In this document: in pieces, positions 26,769 to 36,097 of the stretch
Layout: each line of letters starts with the position of its first letter
Numbering within the stretch: the first letter of the stretch is position 1
From: Pseudomonadota bacterium
GTDB taxonomy: Bacteria; Pseudomonadota; Alphaproteobacteria; Sphingomonadales; Sphingomonadaceae
NCBI GenBank assembly: GCA_039818985.1
Contig: JBCBSU010000002.1
Span: 186,001-250,000 of the forward strand
Direction of reading: 5' to 3'
DNA length: 64,000 bases
Notes under the pieces: generated by a model
Told to the model about the DNA's origin: nothing
The model's input: the letters and a program-made list of their open reading frames with translations, nothing else
Database searches by the model: none
Program-made: the position numbers and the translations under genes

Positions 26769-28949
26769 ATGACGAAGCCCCGCCCCCCGTATCGCCCCCT
26801 ATATCGCCCCTTATATCGACTGTCCGCCAGCCTCGGTGCCGCATTGCTCCTCGCCCCGCTGCTCACCGCGCCGGCAGCGGCGCAGGAAACCGCACCACCC
26901 ATAGCCACCGCCGACACCGGAAACACCGCCGACAGCACCCGCTTCAGCCGCAAGGACCTGTTCAGCCTGGCGGCCGCTGCTGACCCGCAAATCAGCCCCG
27001 ATGGCCGCCATATCGCCTATGTCCGGGTCACCAACGACATCATGCGTGATGCCCCGCGCCGCACCATCTGGGTGATCGACACCGCCACCGGGGAAGAGCG
27101 CCCGCTCGCTGCCGGGGAAGGCTCGCACGGCAATCCGCGCTGGTCACCCGATGGATCGCAGATCGCCTATATTTCCAGCGGCCATGGCGGCTCCCCGCAG
27201 CTTTATGTCCGCTGGATGGACAGCGGCGAAGCGGTGCGCGTCACTGCCCTGCCCGAAAGCCCGTCAAGCATCGCCTGGTCGCCCGATGGCAAGCAGATCG
27301 CCTTCTCCATGTTTGTCCGCGACAAGGGTGTGCAGCTGGGCGACAAGCTGCCCCCGCCCGAAGGCGCGCAATGGGCCAAGGGGCTGGAGATTTTCGATCT
27401 GATTACCTATCGCGCCGATGGTGCCGGCTATTTGCGGCCGGGTTTCAACAAGCTGTTCATCGTACCGGCCAGCGGCGGTGCTCCGCGCCAGCTGACCTTC
27501 GGCAAATATCATGATGGCGGCCCGCTGTCCTTCGCGCCTGATGGCAAAACCCTGTATTTTGCCGCCAACCGCCAGCCCGACTGGCAGCGTGACCCGGTGG
27601 AAAGCGAGGTGTTCGCGCTCGATATCGCCAGCGGCGCGCTCAGCGCACTGACATCGCGCAACGGCCCCGATAGCGCGCCCATGGTTTCGCCCGATGGCCG
27701 TAGCATCGCCTATATCGGCTTCGATGATCAGCAGCTCGGCTATCACAATGCCGATCTCTATCTGATGGATCGCACCGGATCGAACCGTCGGGTGCTAACC
27801 GCCAGCCTCGATCGCAGCGTCAACGGCGCGGCCTGGTCCGGCGATGGTCGCGCGCTCTATATCAGCTATGATGATCGCGGCGAGACGGTGGTGGCGCGAA
27901 TATCGCTGACAGGCACAATAAGCGAAGTGGTGCGCGGCCTGACCGGGACATCCTTCGATCGTCCCTATACCGGCGGCAGCTTCAGCGTCGCCGATAACGG
28001 CACCATTGCCTTCACCATGGGCACCGCCCAGCGCCCCGCGGAAGTCGCAATGGTACAGCGCGGGGCACCGCGTATGCTGACCAGCCTTAATGCCTCACTG
28101 CTTGCCAGCCGTCGCATGGGCGCGGTGCAGCGCATCGCCACCCCATCGCGCCATGACGGACTGGAGATCGAAGGCTGGCTGACGCTGCCGCCTGACTATG
28201 TCGCGGGCAAGCGGGTGCCGCTGATCCTTGAAATCCATGGCGGTCCCTTTGCCGCCTATGGCCCGCATTTTGCCACCGACAATCAGCTCTACGCCGCTGC
28301 CGGCTATGCGGTGCTGTCGGCCAATCCACGCGGCTCGACCAGCTATGGAGCGGATTTCGCAAATGAAATCCATCACGACTATCCCGGCAATGACTATGAT
28401 GACCTGATCAGCCTGGTTGATGCGGCAATCGCCCAGGGCTTTGTCGATCCCGACCAACTGTTCGTTACCGGCGGTTCGGGTGGTGGAGTGCTGACAAGCT
28501 GGATTGTCGGCAAGACCGACCGGTTCAAGGCGGCGGCAACGCAAAAACCGGTGATCAACTGGACCAGCCAGGTGCTGACGGCAGACGGGGCAGCGTTCTT
28601 CACCACCTACTGGTTCGGGGCACAGCCCTGGGAAGACCCGGAAAATTACTGGCGGCGCTCGCCGCTGTCGCTGGTCGGCAATGTGACGACGCCGACTTTG
28701 GTTGTGGTGGGATCAGAGGATTACCGCACCCCTGTGAGCGAGTCCGAGCAATATTATACTGCATTGCGGCTGCGCGGTGTACCGACGGCGCTGGTGCGCG
28801 TGCCCGGTGCCAGCCATGGCAGCATCGCGGTGCGGCCTTCGCAAAGCGGCGCCAAGGCAGCGGCCATATTGGCCTGGTTCGATCGCTATGGCGGGCCCGA
28901 TGGCGTTGCCGATAGCGATACTCCCGGCGATGCCGGAGAGAGCGAATAG
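26769..28949 (+). CDS. Exported S9 family prolyl oligopeptidase-like peptidase
   Basis: The 726-residue precursor starts at ATG 26769 after GGAG. It has a signal peptide (hydrophobic core ASLGAALLLAPLLTAPAAA), a seven-bladed PD40 propeller, and an alpha/beta-hydrolase domain from about residue 450. The catalytic triad is Ser570 (GGSGGG), Asp651 (GSEDYRTP) and His683 (GASHGS). It probably cleaves short peptides in the periplasm, like dipeptidyl or acylaminoacyl peptidases. An imperfect YRPLYRPLYR repeat precedes the signal core. The neighbouring Sel1 gene is convergent at 3 bases. Confidence 0.9.
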   Translation: MTKPRPPYRPLYRPLYRLSASLGAALLLAPLLTAPAAAQETAPPIATADTGNTADSTRFSRKDLFSLAAAADPQISPDGRHIAYVRVTNDIMRDAPRRTIWVIDTATGEERPLAAGEGSHGNPRWSPDGSQIAYISSGHGGSPQLYVRWMDSGEAVRVTALPESPSSIAWSPDGKQIAFSMFVRDKGVQLGDKLPPPEGAQWAKGLEIFDLITYRADGAGYLRPGFNKLFIVPASGGAPRQLTFGKYHDGGPLSFAPDGKTLYFAANRQPDWQRDPVESEVFALDIASGALSALTSRNGPDSAPMVSPDGRSIAYIGFDDQQLGYHNADLYLMDRTGSNRRVLTASLDRSVNGAAWSGDGRALYISYDDRGETVVARISLTGTISEVVRGLTGTSFDRPYTGGSFSVADNGTIAFTMGTAQRPAEVAMVQRGAPRMLTSLNASLLASRRMGAVQRIATPSRHDGLEIEGWLTLPPDYVAGKRVPLILEIHGGPFAAYGPHFATDNQLYAAAGYAVLSANPRGSTSYGADFANEIHHDYPGNDYDDLISLVDAAIAQGFVDPDQLFVTGGSGGGVLTSWIVGKTDRFKAAATQKPVINWTSQVLTADGAAFFTTYWFGAQPWEDPENYWRRSPLSLVGNVTTPTLVVVGSEDYRTPVSESEQYYTALRLRGVPTALVRVPGASHGSIAVRPSQSGAKAAAILAWFDRYGGPDGVADSDTPGDAGESE

Positions 28950-28951
28950 CC

Positions 28952-29248
28952 TCAGGCGGCGTGGCGCCGGTTCTGGGCGATCCATGCCCGCGCTTCGCGC
29001 TGGGCGTCGGCAATTTCGCGCGCCGTCATTTCCTCGGCTATTTCGGCACGGCAGGTGGCGCTTTCGACATGGCCCATAACTGCGGCCAGATTAAACCATT
29101 TATGCGCTTCGATCAGATCGATTTCGGCACCGTCGCTGCCGGTGGAGAAAGCCACGCCCAGTTCAAAATAGGCGGTCGGGTCTCCTGTTGCCACTTCCGC
29201 CAGCTTGCTCTCGACGAGAAAGCGGGCGCTCTTCATACTGTTAGCCAT
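28952..29248 (-). CDS. Sel1-like repeat protein (short)
   Basis: The start at 29248 has GGGA upstream and gives 98 residues, whereas the longer frame to 29305 has no support. It contains one Sel1/TPR-like unit (AYFELGVAFSTGSDGAEIDLIEAHKWFNLAAVMGH) followed by a helix ending RAWIAQNRRHAA. It has no signal peptide, so it may be a cytosolic adaptor. Such short single-repeat proteins are common in sphingomonads and have no known partner. Confidence 0.78.
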   Translation of the reverse strand: MANSMKSARFLVESKLAEVATGDPTAYFELGVAFSTGSDGAEIDLIEAHKWFNLAAVMGHVESATCRAEIAEEMTAREIADAQREARAWIAQNRRHAA

Positions 29249-29420
29249 GTCCCTGGCTCCCTGTTGCGGTCGTCTTGTTAACGACAGCAGCAAAGGTCCG
29301 CCCAAGGTGTGAAAATATAGTTAACGTCGCAGGCCTTTTCCTTAACACCCGCACCAATAGGGCCGGATCGGGCAAAATTTTACATTCCCACAGGCCATCA
29401 GCCAGATTCCGTAACGGTTT

Positions 29421-30281
29421 TTACGGCAGCGTAACCGGCATATTGTCGATCAGCCGGGTTCGCCCCAGCCGCGCCGCCGCCAGCAACCGACCCGAAAAGG
29501 GCCCATCACCCGGCTGCCGTTCAGACAGCGGGGCGAGGCTGTCCGCATGACGGATTTCGGCATAATCAACCGGATCGAACCCGGCCTGTGCCAGACTCTG
29601 ACGCAGCGCCTCCAGCGCCTGCACCGGATCGCCACCCCGCTCTATCGCCGCAATGGCAGCACGCATCGCGGTCGGCAGGGTGGCAGCCCGGGCGCGCTCA
29701 CCGGTCGAAAGATAGGCATTGCGCGACGACAGGGCGAGACCGTCATGATCCCTTATCGTGGGCACGCCGACGATCCTGGCCGACATGTCGAGATCACGTA
29801 CCATGCGGCGAATGATCGCAAGCTGCTGATAATCCTTCTCGCCAAACAAAGCGATGTCCGGGCTGATCTGGTTGAGCAGCTTGCAAACCACGGTGGCGAC
29901 CCCATCAAAATGCCCCGGACGCGATCCGCCGCACAGTCCCAGGCTGAGCTCGGGCAGCCTGATCACCGTCTCAAAGCCCTGTGGATACATCTCCTCAACG
30001 CCGGGGGCCCATAGCAGGTCGACGCCGGTATCCCGCAGCTTCGCCGCATCCTCGGCCAACTGACGCGGATAGGCATCGAGATCCTCATTCGGCCCAAATT
30101 GCGTCGGATTGACGAAGATCGACACTGCGACCCGGTCCGCCTGTTCCCGCGCGGCGTCAACCAGCGCCATATGGCCCGCATGCAGCGCGCCCATGGTCGG
30201 TACCAGCGCCAGTGTTGCGCCGTCGGCGCGCAACCCCGAAAGTGTCTTTTTCAACCTGTTGTGGTCATGAACAGTTTGCAC
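29421..30281 (-). CDS. panC: Pantothenate synthetase PanC
   Basis: PanC joins pantoate and beta-alanine with ATP in coenzyme A synthesis. The 286-residue protein has LVPTMGALHAGHMALVD (HxGH nucleotidyl-binding motif) and VSIFVNPTQFGPNEDLDAYPR. It also has GLCGGSRPGHFDGVATVV, ALFGEKDYQQL and the SSRNAYLS loop. The frame runs on to 30485, but GTG at 30281 gives the normal family length and leaves the shared promoter gap with divergent mipZ. AGAAGGG lies upstream at loose spacing. The ATG at 30350 is an alternative. Confidence 0.93.
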   Translation of the reverse strand: MQTVHDHNRLKKTLSGLRADGATLALVPTMGALHAGHMALVDAAREQADRVAVSIFVNPTQFGPNEDLDAYPRQLAEDAAKLRDTGVDLLWAPGVEEMYPQGFETVIRLPELSLGLCGGSRPGHFDGVATVVCKLLNQISPDIALFGEKDYQQLAIIRRMVRDLDMSARIVGVPTIRDHDGLALSSRNAYLSTGERARAATLPTAMRAAIAAIERGGDPVQALEALRQSLAQAGFDPVDYAEIRHADSLAPLSERQPGDGPFSGRLLAAARLGRTRLIDNMPVTLP

Positions 30282-30399
30282 CCGATTATGCCCTTCTGTA
30301 TGTGCAGGCGCGAACCAGCCGAACGCGCTGCTGATGACTTGGGACACCATAGCGTCCCGTTGCTGCAGCGCATATCGGCATAGGTGCCGGGGGACAATG

Positions 30400-31230
30400 A
30401 TGAACGGCGGATCTGCAAAGGATGATGGCGGCGTCCACCGCATTGTCTTTGCCAATGAAAAGGGCGGCACCGGCAAATCGACCACAGCGGTGCATGTCGC
30501 AATTGCGCTGGCCTATAATGGCAAGAAAGTCGGCATTATCGACCTCGATCCGCGTCAGCGCACCTCTTTCCGCTATATGGAAAACCGCACCGCGACGATG
30601 ATCCGCCGCAACATCTCGCTGCCGATGGCAAATTTCAAGGTGTTCGAGCAGGACAATATCGCCCGGCTCGACCAGATGATCGCCCAGGAGTCAAAATCAC
30701 TGGATTTTCTCATCTTCGACACCCCGGGCCGCGATGACAAATTTGCCCGTTATGTCGCCACCTCTGCCGATACTCTGGTAACACCACTTAATGACAGCTT
30801 TGTCGATTTCGATCTGATCGGACAGGTCGACCCCGACACCTTCAAGGTCAAGCGGATCAGCTTCTATGCCGAGCTGATCTGGGAAGCACGCAAGGCACGC
30901 GCCAAAAATGCCGGTAAGGAAATGGACTGGGTGGTGCTGCGCAACCGTACCCAGCATATCGAGGCGCGCAATATGCGCCGCATCAACACCGCGTTGCAGG
31001 AACTGTCGCGCCGTATCGGCTTCCGCATCATCCCGGGGTTGAGCGAGCGGGTGATCTATCGCGAGCTGTTCCCTTCAGGTCTGACCCTGCTCGACAAGGG
31101 ACATCTGGGCGATCTCGGTACCAGCCATATCCTTGCACGGCAGGAGCTGCGCGAACTGCTGAGCGCGCTCAAACTGCCCGGCATGGAACGCCCTGCCGAG
31201 GCACAGGCCAGCCTGTTCTCCAACATCTAA
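30400..31230 (+). CDS. mipZ: Division plane positioning ATPase MipZ
   Basis: This 276-residue ParA/MinD-type ATPase has the deviant Walker A KGGTGKST at residues 21-28 and IDLDPRQRTSFRYMENR. It also has the MipZ-specific blocks PLNDSFVDFDLIGQVDP, MDWVVLRNR and GFRIIPGLSERVIYRELFPSGLTLLD. MipZ forms gradients from ParB-bound origins and blocks FtsZ away from midcell. The second of two adjacent ATGs (30397, 30400) is better placed after GGGGGA. It is divergent from panC, an arrangement also seen in other alphaproteobacteria. Confidence 0.95.
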   Translation: MNGGSAKDDGGVHRIVFANEKGGTGKSTTAVHVAIALAYNGKKVGIIDLDPRQRTSFRYMENRTATMIRRNISLPMANFKVFEQDNIARLDQMIAQESKSLDFLIFDTPGRDDKFARYVATSADTLVTPLNDSFVDFDLIGQVDPDTFKVKRISFYAELIWEARKARAKNAGKEMDWVVLRNRTQHIEARNMRRINTALQELSRRIGFRIIPGLSERVIYRELFPSGLTLLDKGHLGDLGTSHILARQELRELLSALKLPGMERPAEAQASLFSNI

Positions 31231-31381
31231 AGCGACATAAGGCCATTGGCCCAGCTTATCGAAATGACCGGCCATTCTGGATAAGCCGGAAAAGGTATTT
31301 TCGTCTAAAATCATGCCTTCAATCATCATGCTGGTGCCCGGAAACCGAAGTTTTCGGCACGTGTAGCGGAAAGGGGTATCG

Positions 31382-31957
31382 ATGACATATAGAAGATATG
31401 GTGCTTTGCTGGCGGTCTCCGCTGCTCTCGGACTGGGTGCATGCGGCCCGGAATCCGGACCAGCCATGGCGACGGATGACAGCAAACAGTGCATTACCGA
31501 GGAGGAAGTCGTCGCGGCGCAAAAGGCCTGGGGCGATGGTATTGTCGCGATCGGCAAAACATTCTCCGAGCAAGGCGACTATACCGCCGCTGCCACCGAC
31601 CACATCAACCGCTTTTACGGCTATGATCTGGGACTGGTCCTGTTCAAGCCTACACTTGCCGCCGATGAACAGTTTCGCGGATCGTTCGATGGCGCACTGT
31701 CCTATTTTGTCGGCGGCAACCCGTCCTTCACCGAAGACAAAGGCTTTGCGCTGACCCCATGGACGGCCGTGCGCTGGGAAAATGCCGGCATCACCAACTC
31801 CAGCTGCGACATGGCGGTGGCGATGGGCAACTACTGGTTCACCCCTGCCGAGGGCGATGAGGTCAAGGTCGAATACACCATTGGCTATGTCAAAGACGAT
31901 GACGGCAATCTGCGTATGGTGGTGCATAAATCGTCACTGCCTTATGGCGGCGGCTAA
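31382..31957 (+). CDS. Putative lipoprotein, SnoaL/DUF4440-like fold
   Basis: The 191-residue protein has a signal peptide ending in lipobox LGAC (Cys21). The mature part resembles a SnoaL/NTF2-like domain: EEVVAAQKAWGDGIVAIGKTF, ATDHINRFYGYDLGLVLFKPT, SYFVGGN, then WENAGITNSSCDMAVAMGNYWFTPAEG and a closing KVEYTIGYVKDDDGNLRMVVHKSSLPY. Such folds bind small molecules or form dimers, and no active-site residue can be assigned. It sits between mipZ and the J-domain gene and probably has its own promoter. Confidence 0.72.
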   Translation: MTYRRYGALLAVSAALGLGACGPESGPAMATDDSKQCITEEEVVAAQKAWGDGIVAIGKTFSEQGDYTAAATDHINRFYGYDLGLVLFKPTLAADEQFRGSFDGALSYFVGGNPSFTEDKGFALTPWTAVRWENAGITNSSCDMAVAMGNYWFTPAEGDEVKVEYTIGYVKDDDGNLRMVVHKSSLPYGGG

Positions 31958-32028
31958 AGCGGCGGCAGGATAGCGCCGCGCCAGGACGGATCATTGCGCA
32001 CGGAAGGTGCGGCGAGTAAGCTGTCGCC

Positions 32029-32487
32029 ATGGTGCCATTTCTTCTGATCGCCGGCGCGCTGCTGTTCTGGCTGTACTATTCGGGGCGGCTGGCGAAGATG
32101 CAGCCCGGCGACTGGTTCGCCCTCGCCATTGCCGTGCTCGGCACGCGCGTCCTGACTACCGGGCAGCTGCCTGCCGCCGGTGCCATGCTCGCCGGCGCTA
32201 TTGGCTGGGCGCTCTATCGATCTCGCAGCCATAAACCGGATGCGGAAGCGGGAAAGCCCGGCAATGCGGACCGTCCTTATCCGGAGATGTCGATTGCCGA
32301 GGCGCGTATGCTGCTCGGCATCGACGAACGCGCCAGTGCCGGGATGATCCGTGCCGCATGGCGCCGCCGCATGGCGCGGGCGCATCCCGATGCTGGCGGC
32401 AATGCCGAGCTGGCGAGCAAGCTCAACGCCGCGCGCGACCTGCTGCTGGAAAACCAGGCTGAAAAGACAGACTCGCCATTGTCATAA
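32029..32487 (+). CDS. Membrane-anchored J-domain protein
   Basis: The 152-residue protein has an N-terminal membrane helix (residues 1-18) and a second hydrophobic stretch at about 28-63. A linker and a C-terminal J-domain with HPD at 119-121 (ARAHPDAGGN) follow. Such proteins stimulate DnaK ATPase near the membrane, like TIM14/DjlA-type co-chaperones. The J-domain is at the C-terminus, and no Gly/Phe or zinc regions are present. The phosphohexomutase gene follows after 68 bases. Confidence 0.8.
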   Translation: MVPFLLIAGALLFWLYYSGRLAKMQPGDWFALAIAVLGTRVLTTGQLPAAGAMLAGAIGWALYRSRSHKPDAEAGKPGNADRPYPEMSIAEARMLLGIDERASAGMIRAAWRRRMARAHPDAGGNAELASKLNAARDLLLENQAEKTDSPLS

Positions 32488-32555
32488 AAGCGCGATAAGG
32501 CGGCGCGACGATGTGCGGACAGGCACCGCAACCTGCATAGAGAAAGCCTATTCCC

Positions 32556-33977
32556 ATGACCGATACACCCCATCTCCAGAGCCATGCCTTCCACCCGACC
32601 TCGCTGCGCGAATATGATATTCGCGGTATTATCGGCGAAACGCTGGGCGAGGACGATGCCTATGCCATTGGCCGCGGTTTCGGCACGCTGATCGGCCGAG
32701 ATGGCGGCGGCAGCGTCGCCATTGGCTATGATGGCCGTGAAAGCTCGCCGCTACTGGCCGATGCGCTGGCGCAGGGGCTGAACGACAGCGGGATCGATGT
32801 CATCACCATCGGGCTGGGGCCGACGCCGATGCTATATTATGCCGAGGCCGTACTCGACGAGGCGGCGGGCGGCATCCAGATAACCGGCAGTCACAACCCC
32901 GCCAATTATAACGGCTTCAAGATGGTGTTTCAGGGACGTCCGTTTTTCGGCGCCGATATCCAGCGCCTCGGCGCAATGGCGGCGGCGGGCGACTGGGATA
33001 GCGGTAACGGTTCGGTGTCCCGGCTCGACATCATGGAACGCTATGTGACGCGGCTGATCGAAGGCTTTGACAGTGAGCGCAGCGATTTCGCCCGGATGCG
33101 CATCGGCTGGGATGCGGGCAATGGCGCTGCGGGACCGATTGTCGAGCGGCTGGTTGAGCGGCTGCCCGGAGAGCATCATTGCCTGTTCACTGATGTTGAT
33201 GGCAGTTTTCCCAATCATCATCCCGATCCAACCGATGCGGCCAATCTGGCCGATCTCCAGGCACTTGTCGCCGAGAAGCAGCTCGACTTCGGAGTGGCTT
33301 TTGATGGCGATGGCGACCGCATTGGCGCCATCGATGGCGAAGGCCGGGTGATCTGGGGCGACCAGTTGCTGGCGATTTTTGCCGAGCCGGTGCTGCAGGA
33401 CCAGCCGGGGGCCACGATTATCGCCGATGTCAAGGCGAGCCAGGCACTCTATGACCGGGTCGCCCAGCTGGGTGGCGAACCGCTGATGTGGAAAACCGGG
33501 CACAGCCTGATCAAGTCCAAAATGAAGGAAACCGGGTCACCGCTGGCGGGCGAGATGAGCGGCCATGTCTTCTTCGCGCATGAATATTACGGCTTTGACG
33601 ATGCGCTTTATGCCGCGATCCGGCTGATCCGCGCCGCCAGCGATCTCGGCAAGAGTGTCACCATGCTGCGCGGCGAAATGCCCGAAATGATCAACACGCC
33701 GGAAATGCGTTTCCAGGTCGATGAAGCCCGTAAATTCGCGGTGATTGACGAGGTGCTCGAACGGCTCAAGGCCGATGGCGCCAATGTCAACGACACCGAC
33801 GGTGCGCGGGTCAATACCGATGATGGCTGGTGGCTGCTGCGCGCTTCCAACACCCAGGACGTACTGGTCGCCCGTGCCGAGGCCGGATCCGAGGCCGGGC
33901 TCGAACGGCTGCTGGCGCAGATCGACGCGCAACTGGCGCTGTCCGGACTGGAACGCGGTGAGAGTGTGGGGCACTGA
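32556..33977 (+). CDS. Phosphoglucomutase/phosphomannomutase
   Basis: The 473-residue alpha-D-phosphohexomutase has the catalytic serine loop TGSHNP (Ser112), the Mg-binding DGDGDR near residues 250-255 and a sugar-binding GEMSGHVFF block. A C-terminal phosphate-binding region ([10 protein letters not shown]) completes it. It interconverts hexose 1- and 6-phosphates for cell envelope and exopolysaccharide precursors. Related sphingomonad enzymes (PgmG) accept both glucose and mannose phosphates. The substrate here is not provable from sequence. Confidence 0.92.
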   Translation: MTDTPHLQSHAFHPTSLREYDIRGIIGETLGEDDAYAIGRGFGTLIGRDGGGSVAIGYDGRESSPLLADALAQGLNDSGIDVITIGLGPTPMLYYAEAVLDEAAGGIQITGSHNPANYNGFKMVFQGRPFFGADIQRLGAMAAAGDWDSGNGSVSRLDIMERYVTRLIEGFDSERSDFARMRIGWDAGNGAAGPIVERLVERLPGEHHCLFTDVDGSFPNHHPDPTDAANLADLQALVAEKQLDFGVAFDGDGDRIGAIDGEGRVIWGDQLLAIFAEPVLQDQPGATIIADVKASQALYDRVAQLGGEPLMWKTGHSLIKSKMKETGSPLAGEMSGHVFFAHEYYGFDDALYAAIRLIRAASDLGKSVTMLRGEMPEMINTPEMRFQVDEARKFAVIDEVLERLKADGANVNDTDGARVNTDDGWWLLRASNTQDVLVARAEAGSEAGLERLLAQIDAQLALSGLERGESVGH

Positions 33978-34014
33978 TATTTAACCCAGATACGCGCTGT
34001 GATGCGGCTTCCCG

Positions 34015-34401
34015 TTAGTCCTCCTGCTGCGGGCCAATTCTGGCTTTGCCGCCCTTTATCGAGAAAATGTTGATCTGGGCCTTCCCGCACGGTGTCGTGT
34101 TGCCATCGAGACAGGTGGGCGTTTCTTCCAACACCCTGAGATGTTGCGGAACTGATTTTACCGGTTTTTCGCGAATGGCTCTGGGTATTCTGTAGCGTTC
34201 ATTGTCCTGCGGCGTGGCGCATACAACAACCTCATCTGCATCCTCCAGTTGCACGCATTCCCGGTTTTTCACCGCATCTTTGACGTCGAGGTGCAACGGC
34301 TCTTCCTGCGCCAGCAGCTTCGTTTCAGAACCTGCAACAAGCGCGACAATGAGCAAGGCGCTGGCGAGATTGCTCCGCAGGAGATCCCGCCACGCCACCA
34401 T
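34015..34401 (-). CDS. Small exported protein, translationally coupled to xthA
   Basis: ATG at 34401 overlaps the xthA stop as TGATG, so translation is probably coupled. It gives 128 residues. A signal-like N-terminus (ASALLIVALVAGSETKLLAQ) is followed by a mature part with four cysteines (REC, VVCA, PTCLDG, TPCGKAQ) that could form two disulfides. An RYRIPRAIRE-type segment resembles short sphingomonad exported proteins of unknown role. Composition is somewhat AT-richer than xthA. No function assigned. Confidence 0.62.
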   Translation of the reverse strand: MVAWRDLLRSNLASALLIVALVAGSETKLLAQEEPLHLDVKDAVKNRECVQLEDADEVVVCATPQDNERYRIPRAIREKPVKSVPQHLRVLEETPTCLDGNTTPCGKAQINIFSIKGGKARIGPQQED

Positions 34402-35192
34402 CACCCCAACACCACCCATGTCGGCGCATGGTCGCTGGCCTTTTCCCTGCCGCGATGGTCCTTGTCGACACCGACGGCCTGGAGCCGGTCGGCGGCTTGC
34501 GGCGACAGCAGCAGGTGGTCGATGCGGAAACCATGGTCGCGCTGCCAGGCACCGCGCTGATAGTCCCAATAGGTCCAGATCTGGCCATCGGGGTGCCAGC
34601 TGCCAATCGGATCGGTCCAGCCATCGTGCAGCAACCGCTGATAGGCGGCGCGGCTTTCCGGCTGCATCAGCGCGTCCGAGGCCATGGCTTTCGGTGACCA
34701 GACATCATTGTCGCGCGGGATGACGTTATAATCGCCCGCCAGCACCGCCGGCACTTCCTCGGCCCAGATTTGCGCCGCACGTTTGCGCAGCCGCTCCATC
34801 CAGCGCAGCTTGTAATCGAATTTCGGCCCCGGTTGCGGATTGCCATTGGGGAGGTAGATGCAGGCGACCCGCAATGGCTGAGCCGCATCGCCAATGGTGA
34901 CATCGGCCTCTAAATAACGCGATTGCTCATCCTCCAGCTCGCCATCCAGCCCACGCTTCGTCTCCACCGGCTGCGCGCCACGCGCCAATATGGCAACGCC
35001 GTTAAACGATTTTTGACCATGCCAGATCGCGCCATAGCCGGCTTTTTCAAACGCGTCGGCGGGAAAGCCTTCATCCTGGCTCTTGATTTCCTGCAGACAG
35101 GCAATGTCGGGCTGGGTTTCCTCCAGCCACTCGAGCAACCGCGGCAGCCGCGCCTTGATACCGTTGATATTGAAGCTGGCGATTTTGGTCAT
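34401..35192 (-). CDS. xthA: Exodeoxyribonuclease III (AP endonuclease)
   Basis: The 263-residue protein has ExoIII signatures: IASFNINGIKARLPRLLEWL, PDIACLQEIKSQDEGFP, YLPNGN, LAGDYNVIP and a final KASDHAPTWVVL with the catalytic Asp-His. It cuts abasic sites and degrades 3' ends in base-excision repair. It begins after a 31-base gap from erpA. A small exported protein gene follows with a TGATG overlap. Confidence 0.94.
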   Translation of the reverse strand: MTKIASFNINGIKARLPRLLEWLEETQPDIACLQEIKSQDEGFPADAFEKAGYGAIWHGQKSFNGVAILARGAQPVETKRGLDGELEDEQSRYLEADVTIGDAAQPLRVACIYLPNGNPQPGPKFDYKLRWMERLRKRAAQIWAEEVPAVLAGDYNVIPRDNDVWSPKAMASDALMQPESRAAYQRLLHDGWTDPIGSWHPDGQIWTYWDYQRGAWQRDHGFRIDHLLLSPQAADRLQAVGVDKDHRGREKASDHAPTWVVLG

Positions 35193-35223
35193 GCACCCGG
35201 TCTAGCGAGCAGAGACCAAAGCA

Positions 35224-35550
35224 TCAAACCGAAAAGCTGGATCCGCAGCCGCAGCCGGAGGCGGCGTTTGGATTTGTCACCTGAAACGACGCCCCGCCGA
35301 GCGATTCGACAAAATCGACCGCCGAGCCGCGCACCAGATCGAGACTGACCGGATCGACCACCAGTTTGACGCCGTCGCGCTCGGTGACATGGTCATCGCC
35401 GTCAATCGATTCCGCCAGGCCGAAACGGTATTGAAAGCCGGAACAGCCGCCACCCTCTACCGACAGGCGCAGGGCGGCTTGCTTGCCGAGCTTGGTGGCA
35501 ATGGCGGCGACGCGCTTGGCCGCAGCGGGCAGGAGGTCGACTTCGGTCAT
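35224..35550 (-). CDS. erpA: Iron-sulfur cluster insertion protein ErpA (A-type carrier)
   Basis: The start at 35550, preceded by AGGG, gives the usual 108 residues. The three cluster ligands are Cys36 (GGGCSGFQY), Cys100 and Cys102 (SGCGCGSSF). A-type carriers deliver Fe-S clusters to apo-enzymes, so it could serve respiratory and ferredoxin targets in the cell. The longer frame upstream lacks homology. IscA is a close alternative name. Confidence 0.9.
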   Translation of the reverse strand: MTEVDLLPAAAKRVAAIATKLGKQAALRLSVEGGGCSGFQYRFGLAESIDGDDHVTERDGVKLVVDPVSLDLVRGSAVDFVESLGGASFQVTNPNAASGCGCGSSFSV

Positions 35551-35634
35551 GCACCCTATGTAATATGCCTGCGCCCATGGCTCAAGTGGCGCTGTCATTG
35601 GGGGTGATACAGAAAAACTATGGCGCGGGTCGTG

Positions 35635-36033
35635 TCAGGCCGCCTTGAGCGTTGCGAAACCTTCAAAAATCTCGCGCGTCGCCTGGCGGGCACCCTGCAG
35701 GATGTCGAGCATCTGGCCGCGGCTGGTCTTGCCTTCGGCATCGGGACTGAGCCGCCCTGCCATGGTCCATTCGGGAAATTCGCGCACGCCGATCGCCTCA
35801 TCGCGGATTTTCACCACACCGCTATGCCGCTTGTCGGACAATATCCGGTCGAGACAGGCTGCAATCGCGTCATCCGGTCCCTCGATCAGCTGCAGAAAAT
35901 TGATGCCATTATAGGCGAGGCAGCCGGTAATCTCATGCGCGGAATTGAATGTGCGGCACTGTTCGAGCAGGATTTCAAGCTCCGGCTTGTCGAAAGCCTG
36001 AGTCGCCGAACTGATGTAAATCACTGAACGCAT
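35635..36033 (-). CDS. BLUF-domain blue-light photoreceptor (stand-alone)
   Basis: The 132-residue protein is almost only a BLUF domain. Tyr6 (VIYISSA), Asn30 (CRTFN), ITGCLAY, Gln48 in FLQLIEG, and Trp89/Met91 in EFPEWTM match the FAD-binding and signalling residues of AppA, Slr1694 and YcgF. It should bind FAD and switch its hydrogen-bond network in blue light. The C-terminal 35 residues are short helices typical of stand-alone BLUF proteins, which act through partners. No EAL, GGDEF or cyclase domain is nearby, so its target is unknown. Confidence 0.9.
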   Translation of the reverse strand: MRSVIYISSATQAFDKPELEILLEQCRTFNSAHEITGCLAYNGINFLQLIEGPDDAIAACLDRILSDKRHSGVVKIRDEAIGVREFPEWTMAGRLSPDAEGKTSRGQMLDILQGARQATREIFEGFATLKAA

Positions 36034-36041
36034 AAGGAATC

Positions 36042-36097
36042 CCCACCCCTTGGAAATATATCATAAGCGAGTATTCGTTCACTATTCAAGGGGTTGG
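36042..36097. repeat. Inverted repeat upstream of the BLUF gene
   Basis: CCCACCCCTTG at 36042-36052 and CAAGGGGTTGG at 36087-36097 form an 11-base inverted repeat with one mismatch, around a 34-base AT-rich centre. It lies 8 bases upstream of the BLUF start codon, so its left arm overlaps the ribosome-binding region. It may be an operator or an RNA structure hiding the start. No factor is known. Confidence 0.4.

Noticed and set aside
29409-29426. Short stem CCGTAA/TTACGG at the panC stop as a terminator
   Set aside because: The stem is only 6 bases, it overlaps the stop codon, and no U-run follows on the minus strand.
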